Shown piece after piece: positions 8,144 to 17,324 of a DNA stretch of 64,000 nucleotides. Below the pieces are notes generated by a model. The model was not told the origin of the DNA. It saw nothing but the letters and a program-made list of their open reading frames with translations, and did no database searches. Both the position numbers and the translations under genes were made by a program. Every line of letters starts with the position of its first letter. Positions within the stretch are counted from its first letter, which is position 1. Source of the stretch: CAZZHG01 sp964653655 (lineage in GTDB: Bacteria; Bdellovibrionota; FAC87; UBA2466); assembly GCA_964653655.1 (NCBI GenBank), contig CAZZHG010000011.1, positions 1 through 64,000 on the forward strand, in the 5' to 3' direction.

Positions 8144-8658
8144 TTCAAAGGCTTGAAATCGCGGATCTCCCACTCGAGAGATCCCTTCGAATTGCCCGAT
8201 ACCTGCCGCAGGTAATGCAGCGGCAATCCATTCGCTCCGTCGAAAGTGGCATCCAGAAAAACGTCCGCGGGATTGGTGACGCCAAAAGGCCCTTCGGGAC
8301 GTTGAGCGTTGGCCATCTCCTCTTCCAAAACGAAGAGCAACCCATCGACGGACCAGGCGTCCCAAACCCGCTCGGGCGCTTCGACCGAGTCGGTCAGCAT
8401 CCGCGAAACCTTCCCGCCGCGCACCTCGACTTCATGCTGGGCGTCCTCGCGGGCCTTCACGACGACGGTCATCGAATAATCGCGAATGCCGGCCGCGTGC
8501 CACTTGGTTTTCGCGGTGGCCAAAACTTCGTGTGTAAGGCGCGGGCTTCTCGCCCGGCCCGTGAAATTCCAAACCGCAAGCGCTCCCAAAATGGCCGAGA
8601 CCGTCACGAGCCAAAAAAGTCCGGGGGTGCGACGGGTGGAGTCCATGCCTTCACGCAT
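8140..8658 (-). CDS. Membrane-anchored DUF6174-like protein
   Basis: About 172 residues: a short basic N-terminus, one membrane segment (LFWLVTVSAILGALAVW) and an exported domain. The domain contains WHAAGIRDYSMTVVV, then a G-K-V segment and LFVLEEEM, the pattern of the DUF6174 family of unknown function. The start is uncertain. ATG at 8658 is used, with ATG at 8646 and GTG at 8691 as alternatives. It is divergent from the nitroreductase gene, with 50 bases between. Confidence 0.7.
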   Translation of the reverse strand: MREGMDSTRRTPGLFWLVTVSAILGALAVWNFTGRARSPRLTHEVLATAKTKWHAAGIRDYSMTVVVKAREDAQHEVEVRGGKVSRMLTDSVEAPERVWDAWSVDGLLFVLEEEMANAQRPEGPFGVTNPADVFLDATFDGANGLPLHYLRQVSGNSKGSLEWEIRDFKPLK

Positions 8659-8708
8659 ACCACACACCCATTTGACATTCGAAGGCCCCACTCCCGAAAC
8701 TGCACTCC

Positions 8709-9263
8709 ATGGATCTTCACAAAGCCATTCTTACCCGCCGGACCGTCCACAAGTTCAAGGAGGGCGCCGTCCCCCCGGAAGTCGTTCACCGCGCCCTCGA
8801 AGCGGCCCACTTCGCTCCCAATCACAAGCTCACATTCCCGTGGCGATTTACTCTGGCGGGCGAAAACGCGAGAAAGACCCTCGGCGCCATCGGTGTTGAG
8901 CTGAAAGGGAAGAAAGCCCCACTGACCCCCGACGCAAAGCTCGCCATCGAGAAAGGTTTCACGACGCCGGGCGTGCTCATCGCGGTCTCCTGCGTTCTGT
9001 CTCCGGACCCGGCGAGATCCAAAGAGGATTACGCGGCAGTCGCCTGCGCCGTGCAAAACATGATGCTCTCGTTCTGGGACGCGGGCTTCGGATCGAAATG
9101 GGGAACGGGCGCCGTTTCGAAGCACCCCGCGGCCTACGAAAAGCTCGGCATCGATCCCACGAAGGAAGAAATCATCGGCTTTCTTTACGTCGGCGTCCCG
9201 GAAACCGTGCCCCCGGCCCCTCCCCGGCCCCCCGCGCGGGATTTCATCCGCGAAGTGGGTTAG
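8709..9263 (+). CDS. Nitroreductase-family FMN oxidoreductase
   Basis: A 184-residue protein of the nitroreductase family, which uses FMN and NAD(P)H to reduce nitro compounds, quinones or similar substrates in the cytoplasm. The N-terminal ILTRRTVHKFKEGAVP holds the Arg-Arg phosphate-binding motif. APNHKLTFPWRF matches the family's APS/T-H--PWRF segment, and the C-terminal half has the helical AVQNMMLSFWDAGFGSKWGTG and GFLYVGVP segments. The form is short, like YdjA-type members. The substrate cannot be inferred. The glycosyltransferase gene starts nine bases downstream, so the two may share a transcript. Confidence 0.88.
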   Translation: MDLHKAILTRRTVHKFKEGAVPPEVVHRALEAAHFAPNHKLTFPWRFTLAGENARKTLGAIGVELKGKKAPLTPDAKLAIEKGFTTPGVLIAVSCVLSPDPARSKEDYAAVACAVQNMMLSFWDAGFGSKWGTGAVSKHPAAYEKLGIDPTKEEIIGFLYVGVPETVPPAPPRPPARDFIREVG

Positions 9264-9272
9264 TCTTTAAGA

Positions 9273-10913
9273 GTGATAGCACTCCTACACGGCTATTTTC
9301 TCGACGGCTCGGGAAGCGGTGTGTGGACACGTCAAATGGTGGAAGCCCTCGCCCGCCAGGGCGAAGACGTGCTGCTTCTCTGCCAGGATCCCCGCTTCGA
9401 TAAATATCCGTTCGTCTCCCGCGCTTTCAGCTACGACAAGAACGGCAAGCGCCGTCTCGAGCTCGACAGACCTTCTCCGCAGCGCGGGACCGTGCACATG
9501 CACAAGCCTTACATCGGAAACCGCATTCCGGTTTTCGTAGAAGACAACTACGAAGGATTCGTGACGAGCGTTCCGGTGACGGCACTTTCGGAGGCCGAGT
9601 GGGAGACTTACATTCAAGCCCACTTGAAAGTGCTTCCCGAGCTCGTGAAGGAATACAAAATCGATTGTCTCGTCGTGAACCACGCGGCTCTTCTTTCCGT
9701 CGTGGCACAGAGACTTCAGGAAACTCTCGGAGTTCCTTTTGCCGTGGTTCCTCACGGAAGCGATCTCGAGTACGCCGTCCGGCGGGATCCGAGGCTTCAC
9801 AAAGTTACGGAGGAAGCCCTCGGAAAGGCGGCAAGACTTTTCGTCGTGAGTCCCGAGATCCGCGATCGTCTGAAGGAAATCTATCCGGCCCGCCCGGACC
9901 TGCTCGCCAAGACCGAAATGCTTTCGGTCGGAGTCGACACCAACCTCTTTTCGCCGGTGCCCGAAAAAGAGCGCGCCGAAAAATTTCAATCTCTCGCGGC
10001 CAAACTCAAAAAACTTCCGACGGGCAAGGATCCAGCCAACGAGCGCCCGGCCCAAAGTTTGCTGACCCAGCTTCCCAAACCCGCACGCTATCTCGGTTGG
10101 CTTCGAAGCGCCGGCGCCTATGAAGGTAAGCGCATCGAAAAAGGAGCCGCCAATTCCCTGTGGGCGGTTCCGTGGGGAAAAGCTCCCGTCGCGGCCTTCG
10201 TTGGCCGACTCATTGCAGCAAAGGGCCTGCAAAATCTCGTCGCCGCGGCTCCTCTCCTTTGGAAGGCCAATCCCCTCCTTAATATAGTGGTGGTCGGCCA
10301 CGGCCCGCTTCGCGAAGTGGCCGAGCTTTTGCTCGCCGCGTTGAAGTCGGGCAACGTTCCGTGGGCGGAAGCCATCGCCCAATGGGGAAGCCCGACCGAA
10401 GGCGAAAACGGGGAAAGGTACTTCCGGCTCGCCGATTACTTCCAAGCACTGAAGGCCAAGGGAAGCTGGGACGACTATTGGCACGCCGCAACGACCGCGC
10501 CCATCGAGCAATGCCACTTCACCGGCTATCTCGATCACGACACCCTGGCTCGCCTCTTGCCCCTGACCGACTGCGCGCTTTTTCCGTCCGTCGTTCCCGA
10601 AGCGGGGCCGATGGTGCTTCTCGAAGCGGCCAGCTGCGGAAGTTTTCCGATGGGGACCAACCAGGCCGGCATGGCCCACAACCTGACGAAACTTTTCGAA
10701 GGGCTTCCCACGGATCACGCGGCGGCGGCCCGATTACCCACTTCGCCTGCTGAAAATGTGGCGGCGATCGCGCGCAACATTCCCACGGCGCTCAAGCTGA
10801 AATCGGCAGCCGCCTCCCAACTTCGCGCAAATTGCGTTCGTCACTTCGATTGGAGCAGCCTGGCTACTCAACTCCTCAGAGCTCTGGCGAATACTCGACG
10901 GCGAGCCGCTTGA
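9273..10913 (+). CDS. GT4-like glycosyltransferase
   Basis: A 546-residue glycosyltransferase with the GT-B fold. The N-terminal domain begins IALLHGYFLDGSGSGVWTRQ, a nucleotide-sugar glycosyltransferase opening (family GT4-like). The C-terminal domain has FVGRLIAAKGLQNLV, the usual start of the donor-binding domain. It also has VPEAGPMVLLEAASCG, with Glu residues in the E-x7-E pattern that binds the donor. The protein is longer than the usual 380-420 residues because of inserts at about 230-290 and 380-420. Donor and acceptor are unknown. The GTG start is the one in frame with the first beta-strand. Confidence 0.85.
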   Translation: MIALLHGYFLDGSGSGVWTRQMVEALARQGEDVLLLCQDPRFDKYPFVSRAFSYDKNGKRRLELDRPSPQRGTVHMHKPYIGNRIPVFVEDNYEGFVTSVPVTALSEAEWETYIQAHLKVLPELVKEYKIDCLVVNHAALLSVVAQRLQETLGVPFAVVPHGSDLEYAVRRDPRLHKVTEEALGKAARLFVVSPEIRDRLKEIYPARPDLLAKTEMLSVGVDTNLFSPVPEKERAEKFQSLAAKLKKLPTGKDPANERPAQSLLTQLPKPARYLGWLRSAGAYEGKRIEKGAANSLWAVPWGKAPVAAFVGRLIAAKGLQNLVAAAPLLWKANPLLNIVVVGHGPLREVAELLLAALKSGNVPWAEAIAQWGSPTEGENGERYFRLADYFQALKAKGSWDDYWHAATTAPIEQCHFTGYLDHDTLARLLPLTDCALFPSVVPEAGPMVLLEAASCGSFPMGTNQAGMAHNLTKLFEGLPTDHAAAARLPTSPAENVAAIARNIPTALKLKSAAASQLRANCVRHFDWSSLATQLLRALANTRRRAA

Positions 10914-11097
10914 TTCGGGTAGCTTGCCGCGCCTCTGCAACTTCCGACTACTCGGATAGTCAGCACATTTCCCCTTACAAAGATTTCCTCAATGAGAAGT
11001 ATTTTCTACGTTTCATTAAACTTCGTCTCATCTTCCGCCGATAAGCTTAAAGAGAAACGGGAGCTCTCTGTTTTGTGTTCTCCCCGGAGGCTAAGAC

Positions 11098-12357
11098 ATG
11101 AAGAACGAAAATCTCTTTAAGAACCTGGCGATGACGGCGGTACTGAGCCTGTTCCTCGGAGCCTGCGCTCACCAGGAAGGCACTCAAGCAAACCTCCTTG
11201 AAGGAGAAGAAGGCGCGGCAGCTTCCGAAGGCGCTTCCTTAGGAGATACGGCGAGCGCCGAAGGCGGCGAGCTCGCTCCGCTCCCCTCCAGCTCAATCGC
11301 GGAGCAAGACCGCCAGCTGAGCGGAGATATGGAGAACCTGGGCGCGGGCGCACTTAGCGACAACACGGCTCCCAGCGAAGCGGTTCCTCAAGAAGCCGCT
11401 TCCTCCGAAATGGTCGCCTCTAATGATACGGTGGTGACCCCGGATACCGCGTCGACCTCCACGACGGAGCCCACGATTTCGGCCCCGGCCCCCGAGAAAA
11501 AAGTTTCCAAGAAGAAGGCCTTCAAGGCCGCCGCTCTCGTTCTGCCGACCGCTCCGGTCAAGCAGGGTGACGAGCTACTCAATCGTTTTTACATCCTCCG
11601 CTCCGGTGACACGGCCGACAGCCTGTCGGAACTCTTCTACGGCAACAAGGACAAGGCGGCGGATTTGAAGACCTGGAACTCGCCCAAGTGGAAGACGGGC
11701 GGCGTGGTCTACTACCTCTCTCCGCTGCAACCGGCGGACGGTGAGATGCGCTCTTTCTATTCCGAACGGGGAATGGTCCCGACCGAGTACGAAGTGAAGA
11801 AGGGGGATACCCTCGCCACGATCGCTTTGAATACCTACGGCAACAAAGACAGCTGGAAGGAAATCGGGCTACTCAACAATATCCAGTCGCCGTCGGCCGT
11901 CGAACCCGGCAGCCGGCTATCCTTGTTCCCGGCTAACCTCAGTGGTTACTCGCTGAAGCTGGAAAACAAGCCGGCCGAAACGTCGGCTCAGGTGGACAAA
12001 CAGATCGACTCGCTCGAAAGCCAGATCAACAAGCTCGAAGCCGACATCAAGAAGGACGCTCCGTCCGCCGCGGCCCCTGCTGAAAAAGTAGCGCAGGAAG
12101 CCGGCGTCGTCGGTTCGAAGCCGCTCATCGAAGAAACGGCCGAGCAGAAAGACCTCGCCGCCATCGGCCGGGAACGGCAGAAGGCCCGGGTCGGCACGGG
12201 AATGTCGGATGACGAGGACGCGGATCTTGCTTCCGCGGAAGTCTCCTCGTTCTTCCAGCAGAACCAGGGCCTAATCCTCGCCCTCATCATGGGTGTGGCG
12301 GGTATCGCGGTGTTCGTATTCATCCGCCGCTCGCGCAGCGATCACGGCGACGTTTGA
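11098..12357 (+). CDS. LysM-domain lipoprotein with C-terminal membrane segment
   Basis: A 419-residue envelope protein. It starts with a lipoprotein signal (LSLFLGACAHQ, lipobox Cys), then a long Ala/Glu/Ser/Thr-rich linker (about 25-155). Two LysM-type domains follow: FYILRSGDTADSLSELFYGN and EYEVKKGDTLATIALNTYGN, which would bind peptidoglycan. After a coiled-coil-like stretch, a hydrophobic segment (LILALIMGVAGIAVFVFI) and a basic tail end the protein. A lipobox together with a C-terminal membrane helix is unusual and may span the periplasm. The CGGAGG Shine-Dalgarno is clear and a strong terminator follows, so it is a monocistronic gene. Confidence 0.85.
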   Translation: MKNENLFKNLAMTAVLSLFLGACAHQEGTQANLLEGEEGAAASEGASLGDTASAEGGELAPLPSSSIAEQDRQLSGDMENLGAGALSDNTAPSEAVPQEAASSEMVASNDTVVTPDTASTSTTEPTISAPAPEKKVSKKKAFKAAALVLPTAPVKQGDELLNRFYILRSGDTADSLSELFYGNKDKAADLKTWNSPKWKTGGVVYYLSPLQPADGEMRSFYSERGMVPTEYEVKKGDTLATIALNTYGNKDSWKEIGLLNNIQSPSAVEPGSRLSLFPANLSGYSLKLENKPAETSAQVDKQIDSLESQINKLEADIKKDAPSAAAPAEKVAQEAGVVGSKPLIEETAEQKDLAAIGRERQKARVGTGMSDDEDADLASAEVSSFFQQNQGLILALIMGVAGIAVFVFIRRSRSDHGDV

Positions 12358-12372
12358 TACTTTATCCAAGCT

Positions 12373-12414
12373 GAAAGCCCGCGCTTCTCTCGGGGAGCGC
12401 GGGCTTTCTTTTTT
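12373..12414 (+). terminator. Intrinsic terminator
   Basis: A 13-base perfect stem (12373-12385 with 12396-12408) is followed by a T-rich run. It lies 15 bases after the LysM lipoprotein stop. Confidence 0.92.
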
Positions 12415-12447
12415 GCGTTGAGAATCCACCGGACATAAAATCTTGCC

Positions 12448-13701
12448 ATGCGGTACGGGAAACTCGTAACGACCCTAGCAGTACTGGCGCTGATCTTCGG
12501 GGCGGTGATTTGGTACTGGATGGCTCCCCGTGCCGCCGGATACGCGCGCTACCGTTTCCCCGTGGCGCTCGCCAAAACCGAAGTCGACGAGCTTTCGGCG
12601 CTCGAGAAGCGCACCAAGGAGATGCCCGGCCGCGGCATCGATCTCGCCGACCTCGCTGTCCGCTACGCGAGCCAAGCTCGCTCCCAAGGAAACCGAACGT
12701 TCTACGACAAGGCGGAAGCGGCGGCCCGTGAGTCTCTGAAAATTCTTCCGGTCTCGAACGCCGGCGCGCACGTGGCGCTCGCGAAAGTCGCCGAGGCCAA
12801 TCACCAATTCGAAGAGGCCATCCGCGAAGCGAAGCTTGCCATCAAAGACTCCCCGGACTCGACGGGAGGATGGTCCGTGCTCGTGACGTCGAATCTCGCG
12901 CGCGGCAACGTTCTGGAGGCCGCCGACGCCGCCGATCAGCTGGTTACCTTGCGACCAACGACGGGACACTACGCTCTCAAAGCGCTCACTCTTCTCGGGC
13001 AGAGCCGCACGAAGGAAGCCGTTTTCATTTTCAAGAAGGGCTTAGAGATCGAAACGGGCGACAACCGCACCGACTCCGCCTGGACCCGCGCGCTCATCGG
13101 GCGCTATTGGATGGGGCGCCAGAGCTACCGCGAAGCGCGCTGGCTGTTGAAAGAGGCGACGCGAATCGCCCCCGAATCGGATTTCGCCCATTCGCTTCTC
13201 GCGGAGTTGAACTTGCGCACGGGTGATTATCTCGAGGCGGAGGCCGAGGCCCGGCGTTCCCTGGAGCTGTCTCCGCAACCCAGGTACCTTCGGCTCCTCG
13301 GTCAAATTCGAGCCGCGAGAGGAGATCGAAAAAGCGCCGACAGCTACCTGGCGGAAGCCGAACGGAGCGTGCGACTGGAATTGAAAGAGAGCAAGCAGGG
13401 CCACAGGCTGGAACTGGTGCAAATTCTCATCGAGCAAGGCGGCAAGGAAAAGCTCGAGGAAGCCATTACTCTCGCCCGCGAGGAAATCGAGCTTCGCCAG
13501 AGCGCGGAGGCTTACTGGTGGCTCGCCAAAGCGTTTGCCGCCGCCGAAAGGAACGAGCTCGCCATCGCGGCTCTCGAGCAAAGTCTCCGCCGCGGCGAGA
13601 GGCTCGCCGAGCGCTACAAGTTCGCCGCCCTCCTTCAACGGCGCCTGAAGAACGAGTCAGTCGCCGCTCTCTACGACCAAGTCGCTTTCTCCAAACAATG
13701 A
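12448..13701 (+). CDS. Membrane-anchored TPR protein
   Basis: A 417-residue protein with an N-terminal membrane segment (LVTTLAVLALIFGAVIWYWM) and an exported array of tetratricopeptide-like repeats. Examples are FYDKAEAAARESLKILP, FEEAIREAKLAIKDSP, YREARWLLKEATRIAPES and YLEAEAEARRSLELSP, with the A/Y/P spacing of TPR helices. TPR proteins make protein-protein contacts. It sits beside the DUF4331 genes, which in other genomes often neighbour TPR and HupE/UreJ proteins, so a role in the same envelope module is likely. It converges on the DUF4331 gene across a shared terminator. Confidence 0.85.
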   Translation: MRYGKLVTTLAVLALIFGAVIWYWMAPRAAGYARYRFPVALAKTEVDELSALEKRTKEMPGRGIDLADLAVRYASQARSQGNRTFYDKAEAAARESLKILPVSNAGAHVALAKVAEANHQFEEAIREAKLAIKDSPDSTGGWSVLVTSNLARGNVLEAADAADQLVTLRPTTGHYALKALTLLGQSRTKEAVFIFKKGLEIETGDNRTDSAWTRALIGRYWMGRQSYREARWLLKEATRIAPESDFAHSLLAELNLRTGDYLEAEAEARRSLELSPQPRYLRLLGQIRAARGDRKSADSYLAEAERSVRLELKESKQGHRLELVQILIEQGGKEKLEEAITLAREEIELRQSAEAYWWLAKAFAAAERNELAIAALEQSLRRGERLAERYKFAALLQRRLKNESVAALYDQVAFSKQ

Positions 13702-13703
13702 AA

Positions 13704-13731
13704 AAGGGGGCCGGCTTTCGCCGACCCCCTT
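13704..13731. terminator. Bidirectional terminator between convergent genes
   Basis: AAGGGGG(C)CGGC at 13704-13715 pairs with GCCG(A)CCCCCTT at 13720-13731, giving an A-run on one side and T-rich sequence on the other. It separates the TPR gene from the minus-strand DUF4331 gene, so it could serve both. Confidence 0.75.
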
Positions 13732-13749
13732 CAAGCGCGGGAACTGGTT

Positions 13750-14439
13750 TCAGTTAGGCGCCGCGAGGAACGGGAAGGTTGCCGCCTGCCGCACGTCCGT
13801 GCACGGGTAGGTGGTCGACCAGCCGGTCAGCGGGTGATGCCCCTGCGAGACCGCGTTCTGACCGCAGTAGGACACGCCGTCCACGATCTGAGCCGCGAGG
13901 CCCGCGATTAGATACGTGTACGTCACGTCGATCACGTCGTCGGTGATCATGCGGCCTCCGGTCAGCCGCAGCGGATTCGCCCGATCCACATCGGGACTCG
14001 TCGGCGCGGCACCCGTGAAGTCGCTCGCGTAAGCGCCCGGGAAGCTGTTGGTCGCCGAGCTGTTCACGTTCGACGGCGAGAAGTTGTTAGCCGTGTTGAT
14101 GCGCATGACGTCGGGGAGAAACCCGCCCGCCACGTTGCCGACCGTCGGAGCCGGCAGACCGTTGGTCCGTCCGTAGTTCGTGATGGCCCCGATGACCGCG
14201 ACCGCGTCGTCCCGAACCGACTGGACCGTGGGGTCGTCGGCGAGATCCAGGCTCGGCGCTATGCTGTTGAAGGCCGCGTGCTTCTTGCTGGAGAGCACGA
14301 AGGCCTCGTTGATGCCGGGCCGGGCGAGACGCTCGATTTGCCGGTACTCGATGGCCGCGTTCTCGGCGCTTCCGCCGCAGCCGGCGATCCATCCGATGGC
14401 CGAAGTGAGAATCACTTTTTTCCAGATTGAGGTTTTCAT
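13750..14439 (-). CDS. DUF4331 C-terminal-half lipoprotein
   Basis: A 229-residue lipoprotein (IGWIAGCGGS lipobox). The segment IEYRQIERLARPGINEAFVL is the conserved R-R-G/N-E opening of the C-terminal half of DUF4331 proteins, and DVTYTYLIAG with the following Cys-containing tail also fits. It has no N-terminal DUF4331 region: that is encoded by the gene immediately upstream (14470-15255). The pair looks like a single domain protein split into two exported subunits, each with its own export signal. AAGGAGATAAAGTC precedes the ATG. Function unknown; DUF4331 proteins are predicted secreted or periplasmic. Confidence 0.8.
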   Translation of the reverse strand: MKTSIWKKVILTSAIGWIAGCGGSAENAAIEYRQIERLARPGINEAFVLSSKKHAAFNSIAPSLDLADDPTVQSVRDDAVAVIGAITNYGRTNGLPAPTVGNVAGGFLPDVMRINTANNFSPSNVNSSATNSFPGAYASDFTGAAPTSPDVDRANPLRLTGGRMITDDVIDVTYTYLIAGLAAQIVDGVSYCGQNAVSQGHHPLTGWSTTYPCTDVRQAATFPFLAAPN

Positions 14440-14469
14440 GACTTTATCTCCTTAAGAGTTTGAGTTTCG

Positions 14470-15255
14470 TTATTTCGGGATAGAGATGGTTCCCCAGAAG
14501 TCGAACACCGCTTCGTTGTTTTTCTGGAGGAACGACCGGGGCAACCGAACCACGATGGAGCTGACGTTGTATCCCTTCGTGAAGTCGATGGCCGTCGCAT
14601 CCGAGCGGAAAACATTCGCTCCGCCCTGAATCGAAGCGGGCTCGAGGCCGCTGTTGATTCCCGCTAGCAGGGCCCGGACCTGGAAGAAGCGTTCCACGTC
14701 GAAGAAGAAGGGATCTTCCCGAAGGCCCGCGAAGACCCTGAAATTGGATCCGGCGAGGCTGAGCGAGTTATCAGTCCGCGAACCGGAGGTATTGGCCTTC
14801 GATCCCGCGTAACCGGTCGTCTTGCCGCCGGTCACTACCGTCTCGACTCCGTCGACTATCGACGTCATCGTCAGGTTTTGGACTCCGGCGTCGTCCGCTT
14901 CTCCGAACTCGAACCGCAAAGTCACGTCGTCGGAACCGGTCGAGGCGTCCGCCTTGTTCGCGATGCGCGAGAAGTGCATCTCGTAGCGGGCCTGGGTGCT
15001 GAACGCGTAGCTGAAGCCGGGAAGCGCCCGGGGATTCACGTTCATGATGGCGACCAGGTTGCTGGCGTCGGCCGCGTTGTTCGTATGCCAGTCTTCCCGG
15101 AAGATGTACATGTCGGTGATGTTGAGCGAGCGGCCCTTGAGGTCCAGTTCGCCGTCGTCATGATCGCTTGCTTGAAGCATCATCCCGAGAGTGGCGGCGA
15201 GTCCGGCCGCGATTCCCATGATCGGAAGGAGCCATTTACCTTTTTTCTTTTCCAT
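14470..15255 (-). CDS. DUF4331 N-terminal-half exported protein
   Basis: A 261-residue exported protein whose first 30 residues form a signal or anchor (LLPIMGIAAGLAATLGMMLQ). The mature part opens ASDHDDGELDLKGRSLNITDMYIF, the acidic SDHxDG..D-ITDxY/F motif diagnostic of DUF4331. It ends at VFDFWGTISIPK where ordinary family members (about 450-500 residues) continue. The remaining half is in the next gene. The acidic cluster is compatible with metal binding, which is inference. AAGGGAGACTCGT precedes the ATG. It is in an operon with the outer-membrane barrel gene at 15286. Confidence 0.88.
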   Translation of the reverse strand: MEKKKGKWLLPIMGIAAGLAATLGMMLQASDHDDGELDLKGRSLNITDMYIFREDWHTNNAADASNLVAIMNVNPRALPGFSYAFSTQARYEMHFSRIANKADASTGSDDVTLRFEFGEADDAGVQNLTMTSIVDGVETVVTGGKTTGYAGSKANTSGSRTDNSLSLAGSNFRVFAGLREDPFFFDVERFFQVRALLAGINSGLEPASIQGGANVFRSDATAIDFTKGYNVSSIVVRLPRSFLQKNNEAVFDFWGTISIPK

Positions 15256-15285
15256 ACGAGTCTCCCTTTCTGGGTTTCCCCAGGG

Positions 15286-16164
15286 TTAGAAATTCCATTG
15301 CAAGGAACCGAGGAATTGTTTGGTGGTGTCTTTGGACTGAAACTCTTCGCCATCCGAGCCCGTGAAGAGGGTTCTCTGGAAGTACTGAAGGCCGATGGTC
15401 ACCGGTTCGGAAACCCGGTAATAAGCTCCCGCCCTCACCCGCACGAAGCGCGCGGAATCCGTATCGCCTCCGGCGACGACGGTCGCGCCTTCGATTTCTT
15501 CTCCCTGCTGCTTGGCGAACACCGACAAGGCGACGTCACCCGACAGAGAAAACCTTGGACCGATGGACACTCCCAGCCCGCCGGAAACGTAAGGACCGAA
15601 AGCGGAGTGCTCTTCGTTCTCACTTTCGGTCTGGGTGTCCTTCTCGTCCCGCACGGTGAGATAACCCACGCCCACGCCTAACGTCGGGGTCCAACGGACG
15701 TTGCCGCGGCCGAGAGGGATTCGGGTACCCGCCTCGGCGAGCACTCCGTAAGACTGGACTTGCTGGGTACCGGTCGTGGTCTGTCCGGTAACCTGATCCA
15801 AATCCGAGAAGGCTTTACCGGAGAGATTTCCGGCGTAATAACCTTCCGCGTCCGCGTAACCGTATTTCATGAAATCGAGATGAGCGGTGAGCCCGAGAGA
15901 GAGGCCTTCGTTCGTGCCGTTCTTTTCCCGTCCGCTTTGAACCTTCGCGGAGTTGGAGGTGAGCCGGCTGTATCCGCTGTTCAACGAAAGCTTGAACACG
16001 GTATCGGAACGCCGACGAAGGCCTTTGCCCGAAACGCGGCTATCGTCGTAGCGCTTCTGGACGGAGGCTATCTTGCGCTCGCCCTTTTTTGCCTTCGCGC
16101 TCTGCCCCGCGGAAGCGATTGAAACCAGAGCCCCGAAAGCCAGGATCCATTGCCAGTTTTTCAT
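15286..16164 (-). CDS. Outer-membrane beta-barrel protein
   Basis: About 292 residues. After a signal peptide (MKNWQWILAFGALVSIASAGQSAKA) the protein has alternating polar/hydrophobic strands (FKLSLNSGYSRL, LSLGLTAHLDFM, FVRVRAGAYYRVSEPVTIGLQYFQRTL) and ends QFLGSLQWNF, with the terminal Phe typical of outer-membrane barrels. It would lie upstream of, and be co-transcribed with, the DUF4331 pair. ATG at 16164 is used because AGAGGAG lies nine bases upstream; earlier ATGs overlap that site. Possible roles are a pore or anchor for the DUF4331 proteins. Confidence 0.8.
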   Translation of the reverse strand: MKNWQWILAFGALVSIASAGQSAKAKKGERKIASVQKRYDDSRVSGKGLRRRSDTVFKLSLNSGYSRLTSNSAKVQSGREKNGTNEGLSLGLTAHLDFMKYGYADAEGYYAGNLSGKAFSDLDQVTGQTTTGTQQVQSYGVLAEAGTRIPLGRGNVRWTPTLGVGVGYLTVRDEKDTQTESENEEHSAFGPYVSGGLGVSIGPRFSLSGDVALSVFAKQQGEEIEGATVVAGGDTDSARFVRVRAGAYYRVSEPVTIGLQYFQRTLFTGSDGEEFQSKDTTKQFLGSLQWNF

Positions 16165-16252
16165 GGAAGTCATCTCCTCTTGCCCTATGAAGCGAATTGC
16201 CTCGGCAAAAAGGCTCACTGACATTTCCCATGAAATACGGTAACTTAGTCAC

Positions 16253-17323
16253 ATGAAATCCCTGTTGCTGATGTTCGTTGGGGCGGTCGCCTGGGCACAC
16301 CCTTTGGACCTGGGCTTACTTTCCATCACCCCGGAAGAGTCCGGAGTGAGAGCGGAATTGCGGCTGAACGATGAATTGGTTCGCTCGCTTTTCCAGCTTT
16401 CGGCGGGTCCGCTCTCGGTACCCACCTTACAAGCGAAGGCGAATGACTTGAGCCGGATGACTTTTCAGTCGGGGCCTTTGACCGCGGGCGGCCGAAGCTG
16501 CACTTGGAAAGATGCTTCTATCGATCTCGAATCGAACTCGGTCGTGATGAAAGCCGCGGCGGACTGCGCGGGGCCGCCGGAACAACTCGTGTGGCAATGG
16601 CCGTTCGTGAAAGCCACAGGCGTACCGGAATCTTTTCGCCTTCTCGTACGCCTTCAAGGAGTCGGCAAAGAAGAGGTGGCGAGCGCCGACCGGGAACGAA
16701 TCGAGATCCGCTTCGACGGCTCTTCTCGGTTCACTTTCGGGCGCGCGACCCTGATGGGAATGGAGCACATCGGAGCCACTCCGAACCAATGGAAATCGGA
16801 GGAAGGCTGGCACCTTCCCGAAGGGATCGATCACATCCTGTTCGTCTTCGCCCTCGTGCTCGGGGGAACGGCGCTCATTCCGCTTTTGAAGACGGTGACC
16901 GGTTTCACGGTGGGCCATTCCATCACGCTGGCTCTCGTCGCGACCCGCCTGATTCATCCGCCCGTGCGGATAGTGGAATCACTCATCGCGCTCTCCATCG
17001 CTCTAGTCGCCTACGAGGCCCTGAAGGGAAAGAACCCGCAGCGCCGATGGAAGTGGGCGACGGCCTTCGGACTCGTGCATGGATTCGGCTTCGGCACGGC
17101 CCTTCTCGAACTGGATCTGACCGGGCCGGATTTGGTGAAGGCGCTCGTGGGATTCAACTTGGGAGTCGAGCTGGGCCAGCTCGTGATTCTCGTCGTGGCG
17201 GTGCCGCTGATTACGCTTCTCTCCAAAACCCGGCTCTGGAGCGCGTGGCTGCGAACGGTTCTCACCGGCGGCATCTGCGCGGCCGGCAGCTACTGGTTCA
17301 TCACTCGCGCTTTAGGACTCTAA
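16253..17323 (+). CDS. HupE/UreJ-family membrane protein
   Basis: A 356-residue protein with a signal peptide (MKSLLLMFVGAVAWAHP), an exported N-terminal domain (about 18-185) and a membrane domain of the HupE/UreJ_2 type. The signature is HLPEGIDHILFVFALVLGG, then TVTGFTVGHSITLALVAT and ATAFGLVHGFGFGTALLEL. The His residues in GIDH, VGHS and LVHG are those thought to handle metal in HupE/UreJ nickel permease-like proteins. It is divergent from the outer-membrane barrel/DUF4331 operon. The co-occurrence suggests a shared envelope or metal-related task; the substrate is unknown. Confidence 0.88.
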   Translation: MKSLLLMFVGAVAWAHPLDLGLLSITPEESGVRAELRLNDELVRSLFQLSAGPLSVPTLQAKANDLSRMTFQSGPLTAGGRSCTWKDASIDLESNSVVMKAAADCAGPPEQLVWQWPFVKATGVPESFRLLVRLQGVGKEEVASADRERIEIRFDGSSRFTFGRATLMGMEHIGATPNQWKSEEGWHLPEGIDHILFVFALVLGGTALIPLLKTVTGFTVGHSITLALVATRLIHPPVRIVESLIALSIALVAYEALKGKNPQRRWKWATAFGLVHGFGFGTALLELDLTGPDLVKALVGFNLGVELGQLVILVVAVPLITLLSKTRLWSAWLRTVLTGGICAAGSYWFITRALGL

Positions 17324-17324
17324 C

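Noticed and set aside
9285..10718. Long minus-strand frame inside the glycosyltransferase gene
   Set aside because: It is a shadow of the GT4-like gene in high-G+C DNA, with low-complexity composition and no family motifs.
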